From: an uncultured Caldilineaceae bacterium
GTDB lineage: Bacteria; Chloroflexota; Anaerolineae; Caldilineales; Caldilineaceae
Assembly (NCBI GenBank): GCA_958295915.1
Contig: OY282381.1
Span: 2,564,722-2,628,721, forward strand
Direction: 5' to 3'
Length of the DNA stretch: 64,000 nt
Positions 24,367 through 31,864 of this stretch are shown here, in pieces; the first letter of the stretch is position 1; each line of letters starts with the position of its first letter. The position numbers and the translations under genes were made by a program. Below the pieces are notes generated by a model. That model was given only the letters and a program-made list of their open reading frames with translations. It searched no databases and was not told the origin of the DNA.

Positions 24367-24395
24367 GTCACGCCTCAAGTGGCGCGCAACCCAAC
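24367..24395 (+). repeat. R1 palindromic repeat, degenerate copy 6
   Basis: GTCACGCCTCAAGTGGCGCG with CAACCCAAC: a 29-nt, degenerate R1 copy. The left GCGCC arm is reduced. It lies between the oxidoreductase and permease genes. Confidence 0.65.
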
Positions 24396-24440
24396 CTTTC
24401 CAGAGCGTTTTCCCATCGGCTTGGCTCTCACGAATTCCAA

Positions 24441-24463
24441 GCGCCTCTGCTCGAAAGAGGCGC
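24441..24463 (+). repeat. R2 hairpin, copy 4
   Basis: A perfect R2 core followed by ATTCACAAC. It sits 50 bp before the DppB-type start and 45 bp after the R1 copy. Both lie in an open frame continuous with the permease gene, but the probable start is downstream. Confidence 0.9.
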
Positions 24464-24512
24464 ATTCACAACTCTTCACCATCTCTGGCAGAATCTCCCT
24501 ACGCGGGGAAAT

Positions 24513-25505
24513 ATGACGAATTATATCGTACAAAGACTGCTCTACGCGGCTGTTACATTCTGGCTTTTGAGTGTGGTCGTGTTTCTGATTATTCAACTTC
24601 CGCCTGGCGATTTTCTGACAAGCTACGTCGCCCGCCTGGAACAACAGGGAGACGTGATAGATCGGGCTGAAATCGAAGCTCTCAGGCAGGAATATGGCCT
24701 TGACGCCTCTTCTGTAGAACAATACTTTCGTTGGTTTGGTCGGTTTCTGCAGGGTGAAATGGGCCGATCTTTCGAATGGAATCAGCCTGTGGCAAAATTG
24801 CTGAAAGAACGTCTGCCTTATACGATATTGCTCTCTCTGATCACCCTGTTTTTTACGTATGTGATTGCTGTGCCCATCGGGATTTACGTCGCCACCCATC
24901 AGTATGGCTTCAACGATTATCTGTTTTCAGTGATTGGTTTCGCTGGATTGGCAACGCCTAATTTCATGCTGGCTCTAATCCTCATGTTTTTATTTTTTAA
25001 GTACTTTGGCATCAGCGTGGGCGGCTTATTTTCCTCTGAATATGCCCTGGCCCCGTGGAGTCTGGCCAAAGTCTGGGATCTCTTCATCCATCTCTGGGTG
25101 CCTATCATCGTCATCGGCACGGCCGGAACGGCAGGCATCATCCGCGTCATGCGAGGCACTCTACTGGACGAATTGAGTAAACAGTATGTCATCACCGCCC
25201 GAGCCAAGGGCGTTGCCGAAGGGAAATTGCTGTTCAGGTATCCGGTGCGAATGGCTATCAATCCGATCGTCAGTACCATTGGTTGGCAACTGCCGCGCAT
25301 TGTCTCTGGCGAAACGATCGTCGCCATTGTCCTGAGCCTACCGACCACCGGTCCTCTTCTGTTCAGGGCGCTCATCAGCCAAGATATGTTTCTGGCAGGA
25401 AGTATTGTGATGTTTCTGGGGGTTCTGACCCTCATTGGCACCTTTTTGTCTGATATTTTATTAATCGTTGTTGACCCACGCATCCGTTTCGAAAGAAAGG
25501 CCTGA
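24513..25505 (+). CDS. Peptide-type ABC permease, DppB-like (importer 1)
   Basis: A 330-residue inner-membrane subunit. It begins MTNYIVQRLLYAAVTFWLL, typical for DppB, has the FGRFLQGEMGRSF periplasmic motif and the EAA-type loop DELSKQYVITARAKGVAEGKLLFRYPVRMA, and ends VDPRIRFERKA. ATG 24513 has a weak GGGGAAAT; a longer frame back to 24354 would translate R1 and R2. It pairs with the following DppC-like subunit, whose start lies 1 nt past the stop. Confidence 0.93.
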   Translation: MTNYIVQRLLYAAVTFWLLSVVVFLIIQLPPGDFLTSYVARLEQQGDVIDRAEIEALRQEYGLDASSVEQYFRWFGRFLQGEMGRSFEWNQPVAKLLKERLPYTILLSLITLFFTYVIAVPIGIYVATHQYGFNDYLFSVIGFAGLATPNFMLALILMFLFFKYFGISVGGLFSSEYALAPWSLAKVWDLFIHLWVPIIVIGTAGTAGIIRVMRGTLLDELSKQYVITARAKGVAEGKLLFRYPVRMAINPIVSTIGWQLPRIVSGETIVAIVLSLPTTGPLLFRALISQDMFLAGSIVMFLGVLTLIGTFLSDILLIVVDPRIRFERKA

Positions 25506-25506
25506 G

Positions 25507-26655
25507 ATGTCAACGGAAGCAACGACCGGCGCTTCAAGCAGAGTCGAGACACGGGCGGCCGAGATCACGGCCGAAGAGCGCTACTTCCTGGCCTCACAAT
25601 GGCAACTGATGTGGCGCAAATTCAAAAGACACCGGCTGGCTGTGTTTTCCACTACCTTACTGGCCCTACTTTATTTTTTCGCGGTGACGTATGAATTTTG
25701 GGTCCCGTATGGTCGATTGACTAAACATGAGGATTTCTTGAGCGCTCCCCCTTCCCGCCTCCACTTCTTCGATCATGAAGGTCGCTTCCACGGTCCTTTC
25801 GTATACAGACTGGAGGGAGAAATCGATTTTAAGACCTTCACCCGCGTGTATACGGAAGACCCCTCACAGATCTTCCGCATTCTTTTTTTCCAAAAGGGCG
25901 AGCCTTATCGGTTTTGGGGGCTTTTTTCACTAGACATCCATTTCTTTGTCCCAGAGGAAGGAGGTGTGGTCTTTTTGTGGGGCACCGATTCGCTGGGACG
26001 CGATCTTTTTTCCCGGACTTGGGCCGGCGCCCGGGTCAGCCTTTCCGTTGGGTTGGTTGGGGTTTTGATCAGCTTCATCCTTGGCTGTCTCCTGGGTGGC
26101 ATCTCCGGCTATTTTGGGGGAACGACCGACCTACTCATCCAACGCGTGATTGAGTTCGTGATAATCGTTCCCACCATTCCTCTGTGGATGGCGCTGAGCG
26201 CGGCTGTGCCTCCGGGATGGTCGCCGGTCAAGATCTATTTTTCCATCACCATCATTCTATCCATCATCGGCTGGGCTGGCTTGGCCCGGGTTGTGCGGGG
26301 TAAACTGCTTGAACTGCGTGAATCCGACTTTGTGATCGCGGCCAAAGTAGCCGGCTCAACCGATATGCAAATTATCGTTGAGCATTTGCTGCCAGGATTT
26401 ATGAGCTATCTCATCGTCCATCTCACCCTGGCCATCCCCAATATGATCCTGGGAGAAACCGCGCTCAGCTTCTTGGGGTTGGGCATTCGTGCGCCGGCGG
26501 TCAGTTGGGGCACGCTACTCAAAGATGCCCAGAATGTCCGCAGTGTGGCTGTTCAGCCTTGGATGCTTATTCCTGGCTTACTTGTCATCGTAACGGTTAT
26601 CTTATTTAATTTTATTGGCGATGGGCTGCGTGATGCGGCCGATCCGTACAAATAG
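25507..26655 (+). CDS. Peptide-type ABC permease, DppC-like with long periplasmic insert (importer 1)
   Basis: At 382 residues this is about 90 longer than standard DppC. The extra part lies after the first membrane segment (about 70-165, with FFDHEGRFHGPFVYRLEG and FFVPEEGGVVFLWGTDSLGRDLFSR), as in a known subgroup of large DppC proteins. The EAA loop is LRESDFVIAAKVAGSTDMQIIVEHLLP. Start ATG 25507; the stop of the preceding gene is 1 nt away, so translation is coupled. Confidence 0.92.
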   Translation: MSTEATTGASSRVETRAAEITAEERYFLASQWQLMWRKFKRHRLAVFSTTLLALLYFFAVTYEFWVPYGRLTKHEDFLSAPPSRLHFFDHEGRFHGPFVYRLEGEIDFKTFTRVYTEDPSQIFRILFFQKGEPYRFWGLFSLDIHFFVPEEGGVVFLWGTDSLGRDLFSRTWAGARVSLSVGLVGVLISFILGCLLGGISGYFGGTTDLLIQRVIEFVIIVPTIPLWMALSAAVPPGWSPVKIYFSITIILSIIGWAGLARVVRGKLLELRESDFVIAAKVAGSTDMQIIVEHLLPGFMSYLIVHLTLAIPNMILGETALSFLGLGIRAPAVSWGTLLKDAQNVRSVAVQPWMLIPGLLVIVTVILFNFIGDGLRDAADPYK

Positions 26656-26660
26656 CGCGC

Positions 26661-27653
26661 ATGACAGATCAAGATGTAGTTCTGGAAATCAAAAATCTGC
26701 GCACCTACTTTCCTTTAGAAGAGGGGGTGTTGAAAGCGGTGAATGGCGTATCGTTCACCATTCACAAGAACCGCACCTTAGGTGTTGTGGGTGAGTCAGG
26801 CTGTGGCAAGAGCGTTACCGCGCAATCCATCTTGCGCATTGTGCCCACGATGGCTCAAGTGACGGGGAAGATTCTGCTGCACAAAGACGGTCACGTCATT
26901 GATCTGGCCACCCTGGACCCGTCGGGCAGAGAGATCCGCGACATTCGAGGCCGCGACATCTCCATGATTTTCCAGGAGCCGATGACGGCTTTTTCGCCTG
27001 TCCATACGGTTGGCGACCAAATCATGGAAGCCATTTTGGTCCATGACGATGTGCCCAAAGCGGAGGCGCGCACCCAAGCGATTGAATTGCTTAAGCTGGC
27101 CGGCATTCCAATTCCCGCAGAGCGTGTAGACGACTATCCGCATCAGCTATCGGGCGGGATGCGTCAACGGGCGATGATTGCCATGGCCCTGGCGCTAAAG
27201 CCCAAGCTCCTCATCGCTGATGAGCCGACGACAGCGCTAGACGTGACCATTCAAGCCCAGATTTTACGTCTGATGAAGAGGCTTCAGGCCGAGATGGGCA
27301 TGTCGATACTGTTCATCACCCACGATCTGGGTGTGATTGCGAATATGGCCGATGAGGTGGCAGTGATGTACCTGGGGCAGGTGGTCGAATTTGGCAGTGT
27401 CAGACAGATTTTCCGAACGCCACAGCATCCGTATACCCAAGCCCTCCTGCGCTCGATTCCCAAGACAGGCCGCAATGCGAGGGGCCGTTTAGACACCATC
27501 GACGGCATTGTCCCCGTTCCCATCGACCCGCCGGATGTCTGCCCCTTTGCCGACCGCTGTACGCGATTCATTTCTGGTCGCTGTGACGAAAAGACGCCAG
27601 ATTTTCTGGAAACCGAGTCAGGGCATTGGGTGCGTTGTATCCTTTACGAGTGA
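26661..27653 (+). CDS. Peptide-type ABC ATPase, DppD-like (importer 1)
   Basis: A 330-residue ATPase with Walker A GESGCGKS (about 45-52), signature LSGGMRQR, Walker [14 protein letters not shown] and switch His in FITHDLG. The C-terminal oligopeptide-transporter extension has CPFADRCTRFISGRC, a Cys-rich pattern that binds an iron-sulfur cluster in some homologs. It lies 5 bp after the DppC-like gene. Confidence 0.95.
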   Translation: MTDQDVVLEIKNLRTYFPLEEGVLKAVNGVSFTIHKNRTLGVVGESGCGKSVTAQSILRIVPTMAQVTGKILLHKDGHVIDLATLDPSGREIRDIRGRDISMIFQEPMTAFSPVHTVGDQIMEAILVHDDVPKAEARTQAIELLKLAGIPIPAERVDDYPHQLSGGMRQRAMIAMALALKPKLLIADEPTTALDVTIQAQILRLMKRLQAEMGMSILFITHDLGVIANMADEVAVMYLGQVVEFGSVRQIFRTPQHPYTQALLRSIPKTGRNARGRLDTIDGIVPVPIDPPDVCPFADRCTRFISGRCDEKTPDFLETESGHWVRCILYE

Positions 27654-27659
27654 TAATGT

Positions 27660-28691
27660 ATGGAATCGAACAACTTACTCGAAGTCCATAACCTCAAAAA
27701 ATACTTTCCCATTGAGAAGGGTTTATTACGCCGTGTGGTTGGACACGTCCGCGCCGTCGATGATGTGAGCCTGAGCATTCCCGCCGGGAAAACTTTGGGG
27801 CTGGTTGGCGAGTCGGGGTGTGGTAAAACGACCTTGGGCCGCTGCGTAATTCGCGCCATTGAGCCAACAACAGGGCAAGTGCTGTTGCGGGTCGACGGCC
27901 AAGAAGCCGATATCACCGGTCTGGATGCGAAAGCATTACGGGCCACGCGCCGCCATATGCAGATGGTTTTTCAAGACCCGTATGCCAGCCTCGATCCGCG
28001 CAAAACCGTCTTAGACATTGTCGGCGAGCCACTCCGCGTGAACAAGCTGGCCAGGGGTGAGGAATTGGAGCGGCGGGTGCGTCAGTTGGTCGATTTGGTC
28101 GGCCTGGATGTTAAGTATCTCAAACGCTATCCGCACGCCTTTAGCGGTGGTCAGCGCCAGCGTATCGGCATCGCCCGCGCCTTGAGTTTGCATCCCAGCT
28201 TGATCGTCTGTGATGAGCCTGTTTCGGCCCTGGATGTTTCGGTCCAGGCTCAAATTCTAAATTTGCTGCAAGATCTACAGGCTGAATTTACCCTCACCTA
28301 TTTATTCATCGCCCACGATCTCAGCGTCATCCAACATATTTCTGATCAAGTAGCTGTCATGTATGTTGGCAAAATTGTGGAGCAGGCGGCGACGGAGGAA
28401 CTCTTTCTGCATCCCAAGCATCCATATACGGAGGCGCTTCTATCCGCAATCCCAAAACCTGATCCAGATTCCTTACTGGATGAAATCATGCTTGAGGGTG
28501 AAGTGCCCAGCCCGGCCAACCCGCCTTCTGGTTGTTACTTTCATCCCCGCTGTAAATACGCCCTACCAGTCTGTCAAGAGGAAACGCCACCACTTCTGGA
28601 AGTCGGTCTGGATCATTATGCCGCCTGTCATTTTGCCCAGGAACTGACGCTTCACGGTGTGGAAGATTCGGATGGAGATAGCAGGTGGTGA
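27660..28691 (+). CDS. Peptide-type ABC ATPase, DppF-like (importer 1)
   Basis: A 343-residue ATPase with Walker A GESGCGKT, signature FSGGQRQR, Walker [14 protein letters not shown] and FIAHDLS. The C-terminal extension has [15 protein letters not shown], again a Cys pattern. It begins 6 bp after the DppD-like stop and ends the importer 1 operon. DppD and DppF form the heterodimeric motor. Confidence 0.95.
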   Translation: MESNNLLEVHNLKKYFPIEKGLLRRVVGHVRAVDDVSLSIPAGKTLGLVGESGCGKTTLGRCVIRAIEPTTGQVLLRVDGQEADITGLDAKALRATRRHMQMVFQDPYASLDPRKTVLDIVGEPLRVNKLARGEELERRVRQLVDLVGLDVKYLKRYPHAFSGGQRQRIGIARALSLHPSLIVCDEPVSALDVSVQAQILNLLQDLQAEFTLTYLFIAHDLSVIQHISDQVAVMYVGKIVEQAATEELFLHPKHPYTEALLSAIPKPDPDSLLDEIMLEGEVPSPANPPSGCYFHPRCKYALPVCQEETPPLLEVGLDHYAACHFAQELTLHGVEDSDGDSRW

Positions 28692-28781
28692 ATCTTTTTG
28701 GGGTTTCGGCCTCTGCCCAGGTGATAAGATTGGAAAATGGGCGATCGGTTGTGGCTCTGATTCGTTTGGAGATGTAAACGC

Positions 28782-29207
28782 ATGAGCGCGCTTCTCTTTT
28801 GGTCAGCACTGTGGCTCGTAGGTGTAGGTCTATTCTTATACCTGATGATGAGGCTGGCGCGCCGGCTGGCGCTCCGTTTCAGCCAGGGAGTTGAAGCCAA
28901 CATTCGAGCTGCAGAGTCTATTGTCAATGATGAGCGGGTTCCCGATGCCTGGATAGCGCCGTACTGCCAACGGATCGAAACCCTGCGGCGGGCCGTTGGG
29001 TCTGAAGCCGAAATTGAACGGGCTGGCCAACGCGGGCACAAAGATTGCTTGCGTCAGTTGGACCAGCTTGTGCGGTTTTTTGAGAAAACCAACCTGGTTG
29101 ATAGCGCAGAGTCACGACATGTCCTCCTGAAAGGGCTTCAACGACAGCGTGAACGATGGGTTACTGGGGGGTGGCAGTTTGTGATCGAAAGGGATCATGA
29201 TCACTGA
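28782..29207 (+). CDS. Hypothetical membrane-anchored small protein
   Basis: A 141-residue protein with one N-terminal membrane segment (LLFWSALWLVGVGLFLYLMM, 4-23), then a basic and helical cytoplasmic-looking part with possible coiled coil (about 75-125, EIERAGQRGHKDCLRQLDQL). GGAG lies 11 nt before ATG 28782. I do not recognise a family. It follows importer 1 by 90 bp and could be on the same transcript. Confidence 0.6.
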   Translation: MSALLFWSALWLVGVGLFLYLMMRLARRLALRFSQGVEANIRAAESIVNDERVPDAWIAPYCQRIETLRRAVGSEAEIERAGQRGHKDCLRQLDQLVRFFEKTNLVDSAESRHVLLKGLQRQRERWVTGGWQFVIERDHDH

Positions 29208-29218
29208 ATACTGACTTT

Positions 29219-29289
29219 GATTTGCTTGATTTATGTGATGAAGATGATAAACTGCAGTTATCATGGCGATCATACAAATCATATAAATC
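29219..29289. repeat. R4 repeat, 71-bp copy 2
   Basis: Same length, bounds and orientation as 17342-17412, with about five mismatches. AACTGCAGTT is intact. It lies between the small membrane-protein gene and the pfkB remnant. Confidence 0.9.
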
Positions 29290-29299
29290 CTGGTCAGAA

Positions 29300-29605
29300 A
29301 TGGGAAACGAGGAAATGTTCGATGTTGTCGGCCTAGGGTGCGCTTGTGTCGATTTTTTGGGCGTTGTCCCTTACATGCCTGGGCTGGATGAAGAGATCCA
29401 GATGCTTGCGGCCAGCCAGCAAGGCGGTGGAGAAGTCGCCACCGCCCTCGCCACCTTGGCCAGATTAGGCTCCACAGCTGCTTATATCGGCCAGATCGGC
29501 GACGATCCCTCCGGTGATCTGATCGCGGCAGAGTTTGCGCAATATGGGGTTGACACCAGCCATCTGCTTGTGGAAAGGGGAGCCACGTCTCAGACAAGCA
29601 TTGTT
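29300..29605 (+). pseudogene. Truncated PfkB-family carbohydrate kinase
   Basis: Encodes MFDVVGLGCACVDFLGVVP, then GGGEVATALATLARLGSTAAYIGQIGDDPSGDLIAAEF and GATSQTSIV, as in the first 100 residues of PfkB kinases. The remaining two thirds, including the catalytic GAGD motif, are missing: sequence after about 29604 belongs to a permease in another frame. The kinase frame reads on to 29845 as noise. Confidence 0.85.
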
Positions 29606-30065
29606 CCTGATCGTGCGATGGCTGGGCATGTACGACACCTATTGGGGCGTTATCCTACCGCTCTCTTCGTCAGGATTTTTTATTTTCCTGCTGCGGCAGT
29701 TCTTCCTGAGCATACCGACGGAATTGGAAGATGCGGCGTTGATCGACGGTTGCAACCGCCTGCAGGCGCTGTGGCACATCGTCTTACCCATATCGCGGCC
29801 AGCGTTGGCGGTAGTGGTATTGGTGTCCATGGTCTGGCAGTCTGATAACTACTTGTGGCCGCTCATTATTACTAAGAGCGAGGCCATCCGGCCAGCCGCT
29901 GTCGCCATCCCCAAACTTTTGGGCCACGAGCTGTCCGCGGGCGGGTCGGATCCAGCGTTACTGCAGGCGGCATTGCTGGCGCTTACTGTCCCTGTCATCG
30001 TCTTTACGCTCTTTGGTATGGATGCATTCGTGCGTGGCGTTACAACGGGCGCGTTAAAGGGATAG
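29604..30065 (+). pseudogene. Truncated CUT1 permease (MalG-like), C-terminal half
   Basis: From 29604 the frame encodes FLIVRWLGMYDTYWGVILPL, the EAA loop LEDAALIDGCNRLQALWHIVLPISRPA and the usual ending FVRGVTTGALKG before TAG. The N-terminal half is missing. A deletion has joined it to the pfkB fragment; the bases around ATTGTTCCTGATC fit both partners. Confidence 0.87.
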
Positions 30066-30119
30066 CCCCGGGCCCGTCCGCCAGTTTTCAATATTTGTTG
30101 TGGATTTTGTGCCTGAAAT

Positions 30120-30149
30120 TTGGGAATTATACATAATTCTTCATATAGT
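30120..30149 (+). promoter_or_regulatory. Probable promoter of the methyltransferase-nuclease gene
   Basis: TTGGGA at 30120-30125, an 18-nt spacer, TATAGT at 30144-30149, with a second overlapping TATAGT at 30149-30154. The surrounding 100 bp are clearly AT-rich compared with the rest of the window. Confidence 0.5.
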
Positions 30150-30203
30150 ATAGTATGTGTTGTATATCATTCCTCTATAAACAAAATCCAGAAAGAAACG
30201 AAT

Positions 30204-31637
30204 ATGCCCGACCGTCTACTGTATGCCGATGACTGTCTCAATGTGCTCAATGATGAGAGTGCCTTGCCAACAGGATCGGTGGACCTGATCTATCTTGATC
30301 CACCTTTCAATTCCAATAGCCATTACAATCTGCCATTCAAAGGCAAATACAAAACAGCCCGTCCGGTTGAAGCATTCAACGATATATGGTTCTGGGGCGA
30401 TGAGGAAGAAACGCATCTGCAAGACGTATCTGCCGATCCCCGAACCCGTTCACTCGCTGACATTGTAAGGTTGGCGCAAATTATGGAACGGGGGGAGGGG
30501 GGACAAAAAAAACGAAGTTTAGCGGCATATTTGCTGAACATGGCAATCCGGCTCATGCCGATGCGCCGTGTGCTGAAAGACAGCGGCAGCATTTACCTCC
30601 ATTGTGACCCAACGGCGAGTCATTATCTCAAGCTGATTATGGATGCGATATTCGGGCAAAAGAATTTCCGCAATGAGGTTGTGTGGGGATATCGAACAGG
30701 AGGCGTTAGCAAAAAATGGTTTGGCAGAAAACATGATGTGATTTTATTTTATGTTCACTCTGAAAAAGCGCCATATACCTTCAACTTACAAAAGGAACCC
30801 TCATATTCAACAAATTCTCCTCCTGGTTTCAAAGAAATTCAAAAGCATCAAGATGAATATGGACGTTGGTACACACTTGCAACTATGAGGGATGTTTGGG
30901 ATATCAATGCGATTGGTAGAACTTCAAAAGAACGCCTCGGCTACCCAACGCAGAAGCCGTTGGCATTGCTAGAGCGCATCATTAAAGCGTCCAGCAATGA
31001 AGGCGACATCGTCCTTGACCCATTTTGTGGCTGTGGTACGACAGTTCATGCGGCGGAAGCCCTGAAGCGCCGTTGGATAGGCATTGACATCTCCACCTTT
31101 GCCACTGGATTGATTCGTAAGCGCATAGAAAACAGTTTCGGGTTATCCGTTGATAGCATTGTCGTTCACGGCGTCCCGGCAACGATTGACGAGGCCAAAT
31201 CCCTTGCTCGTCGAGACAAGTTTGAATTTGAAAAATGGGTATGCGGTGTTATTGGCGCCGAAGGCATGTTTCACGAACCTGGTACCAAAGGCCCCGATGG
31301 CGGTGTGGACGGTCTGTTAAAGTTTTTCCGCATACGTGAGAACCAGAGGTTAGTTCCTGAATATGCGATTGTGCAGGTTAAGGGCGGCAATGTAACCCCC
31401 GATGCCGTCAGAGCCTTAAAAGCAACTGTTGACCAATTTGATGTGACTGCCGGCATCATGGTGTGTTTTGAGGATCAGATGAGAACGGTGGAAAATCAAC
31501 GCAGCAAAGAGACATTTCGTGATGTATGGGGCGCGTATCCTGTCATTCAAGGGTTCAGTGTAGAAAATCTGTTAGCCAATACAGATCCCCGCCTTCCTTT
31601 TATTGTGAAACGACAAGGCGCATCGCTTATTGTGTAG
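30204..31637 (+). CDS. DNA methyltransferase fused to Mrr-like endonuclease domain
   Basis: A 477-residue protein. The N-terminal part is an amino-methyltransferase of the beta type: catalytic DPPFNSN near residue 33 comes before the AdoMet motif DPFCGCGTT near 273. The C-terminal part (about 330-477) has KFEFEKWVCGVIGAEG, GPDGGVDG and IVQVKGG, which fit the Asp...Gln-x-Lys core of Mrr-type PD-(D/E)xK nucleases. So modification and cleavage may be in one chain, or the nuclease could target modified DNA. ATG 30204 follows GAAAGAAAC. Base composition is AT-richer than its neighbours, a sign of transfer. Recognition site unknown. Confidence 0.88.
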   Translation: MPDRLLYADDCLNVLNDESALPTGSVDLIYLDPPFNSNSHYNLPFKGKYKTARPVEAFNDIWFWGDEEETHLQDVSADPRTRSLADIVRLAQIMERGEGGQKKRSLAAYLLNMAIRLMPMRRVLKDSGSIYLHCDPTASHYLKLIMDAIFGQKNFRNEVVWGYRTGGVSKKWFGRKHDVILFYVHSEKAPYTFNLQKEPSYSTNSPPGFKEIQKHQDEYGRWYTLATMRDVWDINAIGRTSKERLGYPTQKPLALLERIIKASSNEGDIVLDPFCGCGTTVHAAEALKRRWIGIDISTFATGLIRKRIENSFGLSVDSIVVHGVPATIDEAKSLARRDKFEFEKWVCGVIGAEGMFHEPGTKGPDGGVDGLLKFFRIRENQRLVPEYAIVQVKGGNVTPDAVRALKATVDQFDVTAGIMVCFEDQMRTVENQRSKETFRDVWGAYPVIQGFSVENLLANTDPRLPFIVKRQGASLIV

Positions 31638-31675
31638 GCGTCTTGTACAACAACAGCTTGCCCTCTGGTCCTTGC

Positions 31676-31712
31676 AGATGGCGCTGATTTCTATCAAATG
31701 AGATGCATCCAG
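31676..31712 (+). repeat. Short repeat shared with 20013-20045 region
   Basis: GATGGCGCTGATTTCTATC followed by AAATGAGAT resembles GATGGCACTGATTTCTGCC followed by AAATGGGAT at 20013-20040. The older copy abuts the malF remnant; this one lies after the methyltransferase gene. Homology is by eye only. Confidence 0.5.
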
Positions 31713-31810
31713 TCTTCTTGAATTCCCGACTCAATTCATGTCCCTCACTGTCGCGTCTTCCGTTGACAGTGCCGCGCTGTCAGCGCATCCAGCGTCTATC
31801 GAGAGTATGA

Positions 31811-31835
31811 GGGCTGGCACAAGGCCAGCCCCTAC
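31811..31835. repeat. R5-type inverted repeat
   Basis: GGGCTGGC-ACAAG-GCCAGCCC followed by CTAC. The same plan (GGCA..ACAAG..TGCC next to a GTAGGGG end) is seen at 56127-56168. Confidence 0.75.
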
Positions 31836-31864
31836 GCAAACAGACCCAAAAGGAGAAGCAAGAA

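Noticed and set aside
31764..31782. Promoter at TTGACAG before importer 2
   Set aside because: The TTGACA is part of the inverted repeat TGACAG...CTGTCA, and no AT-rich -10 follows at the proper distance.
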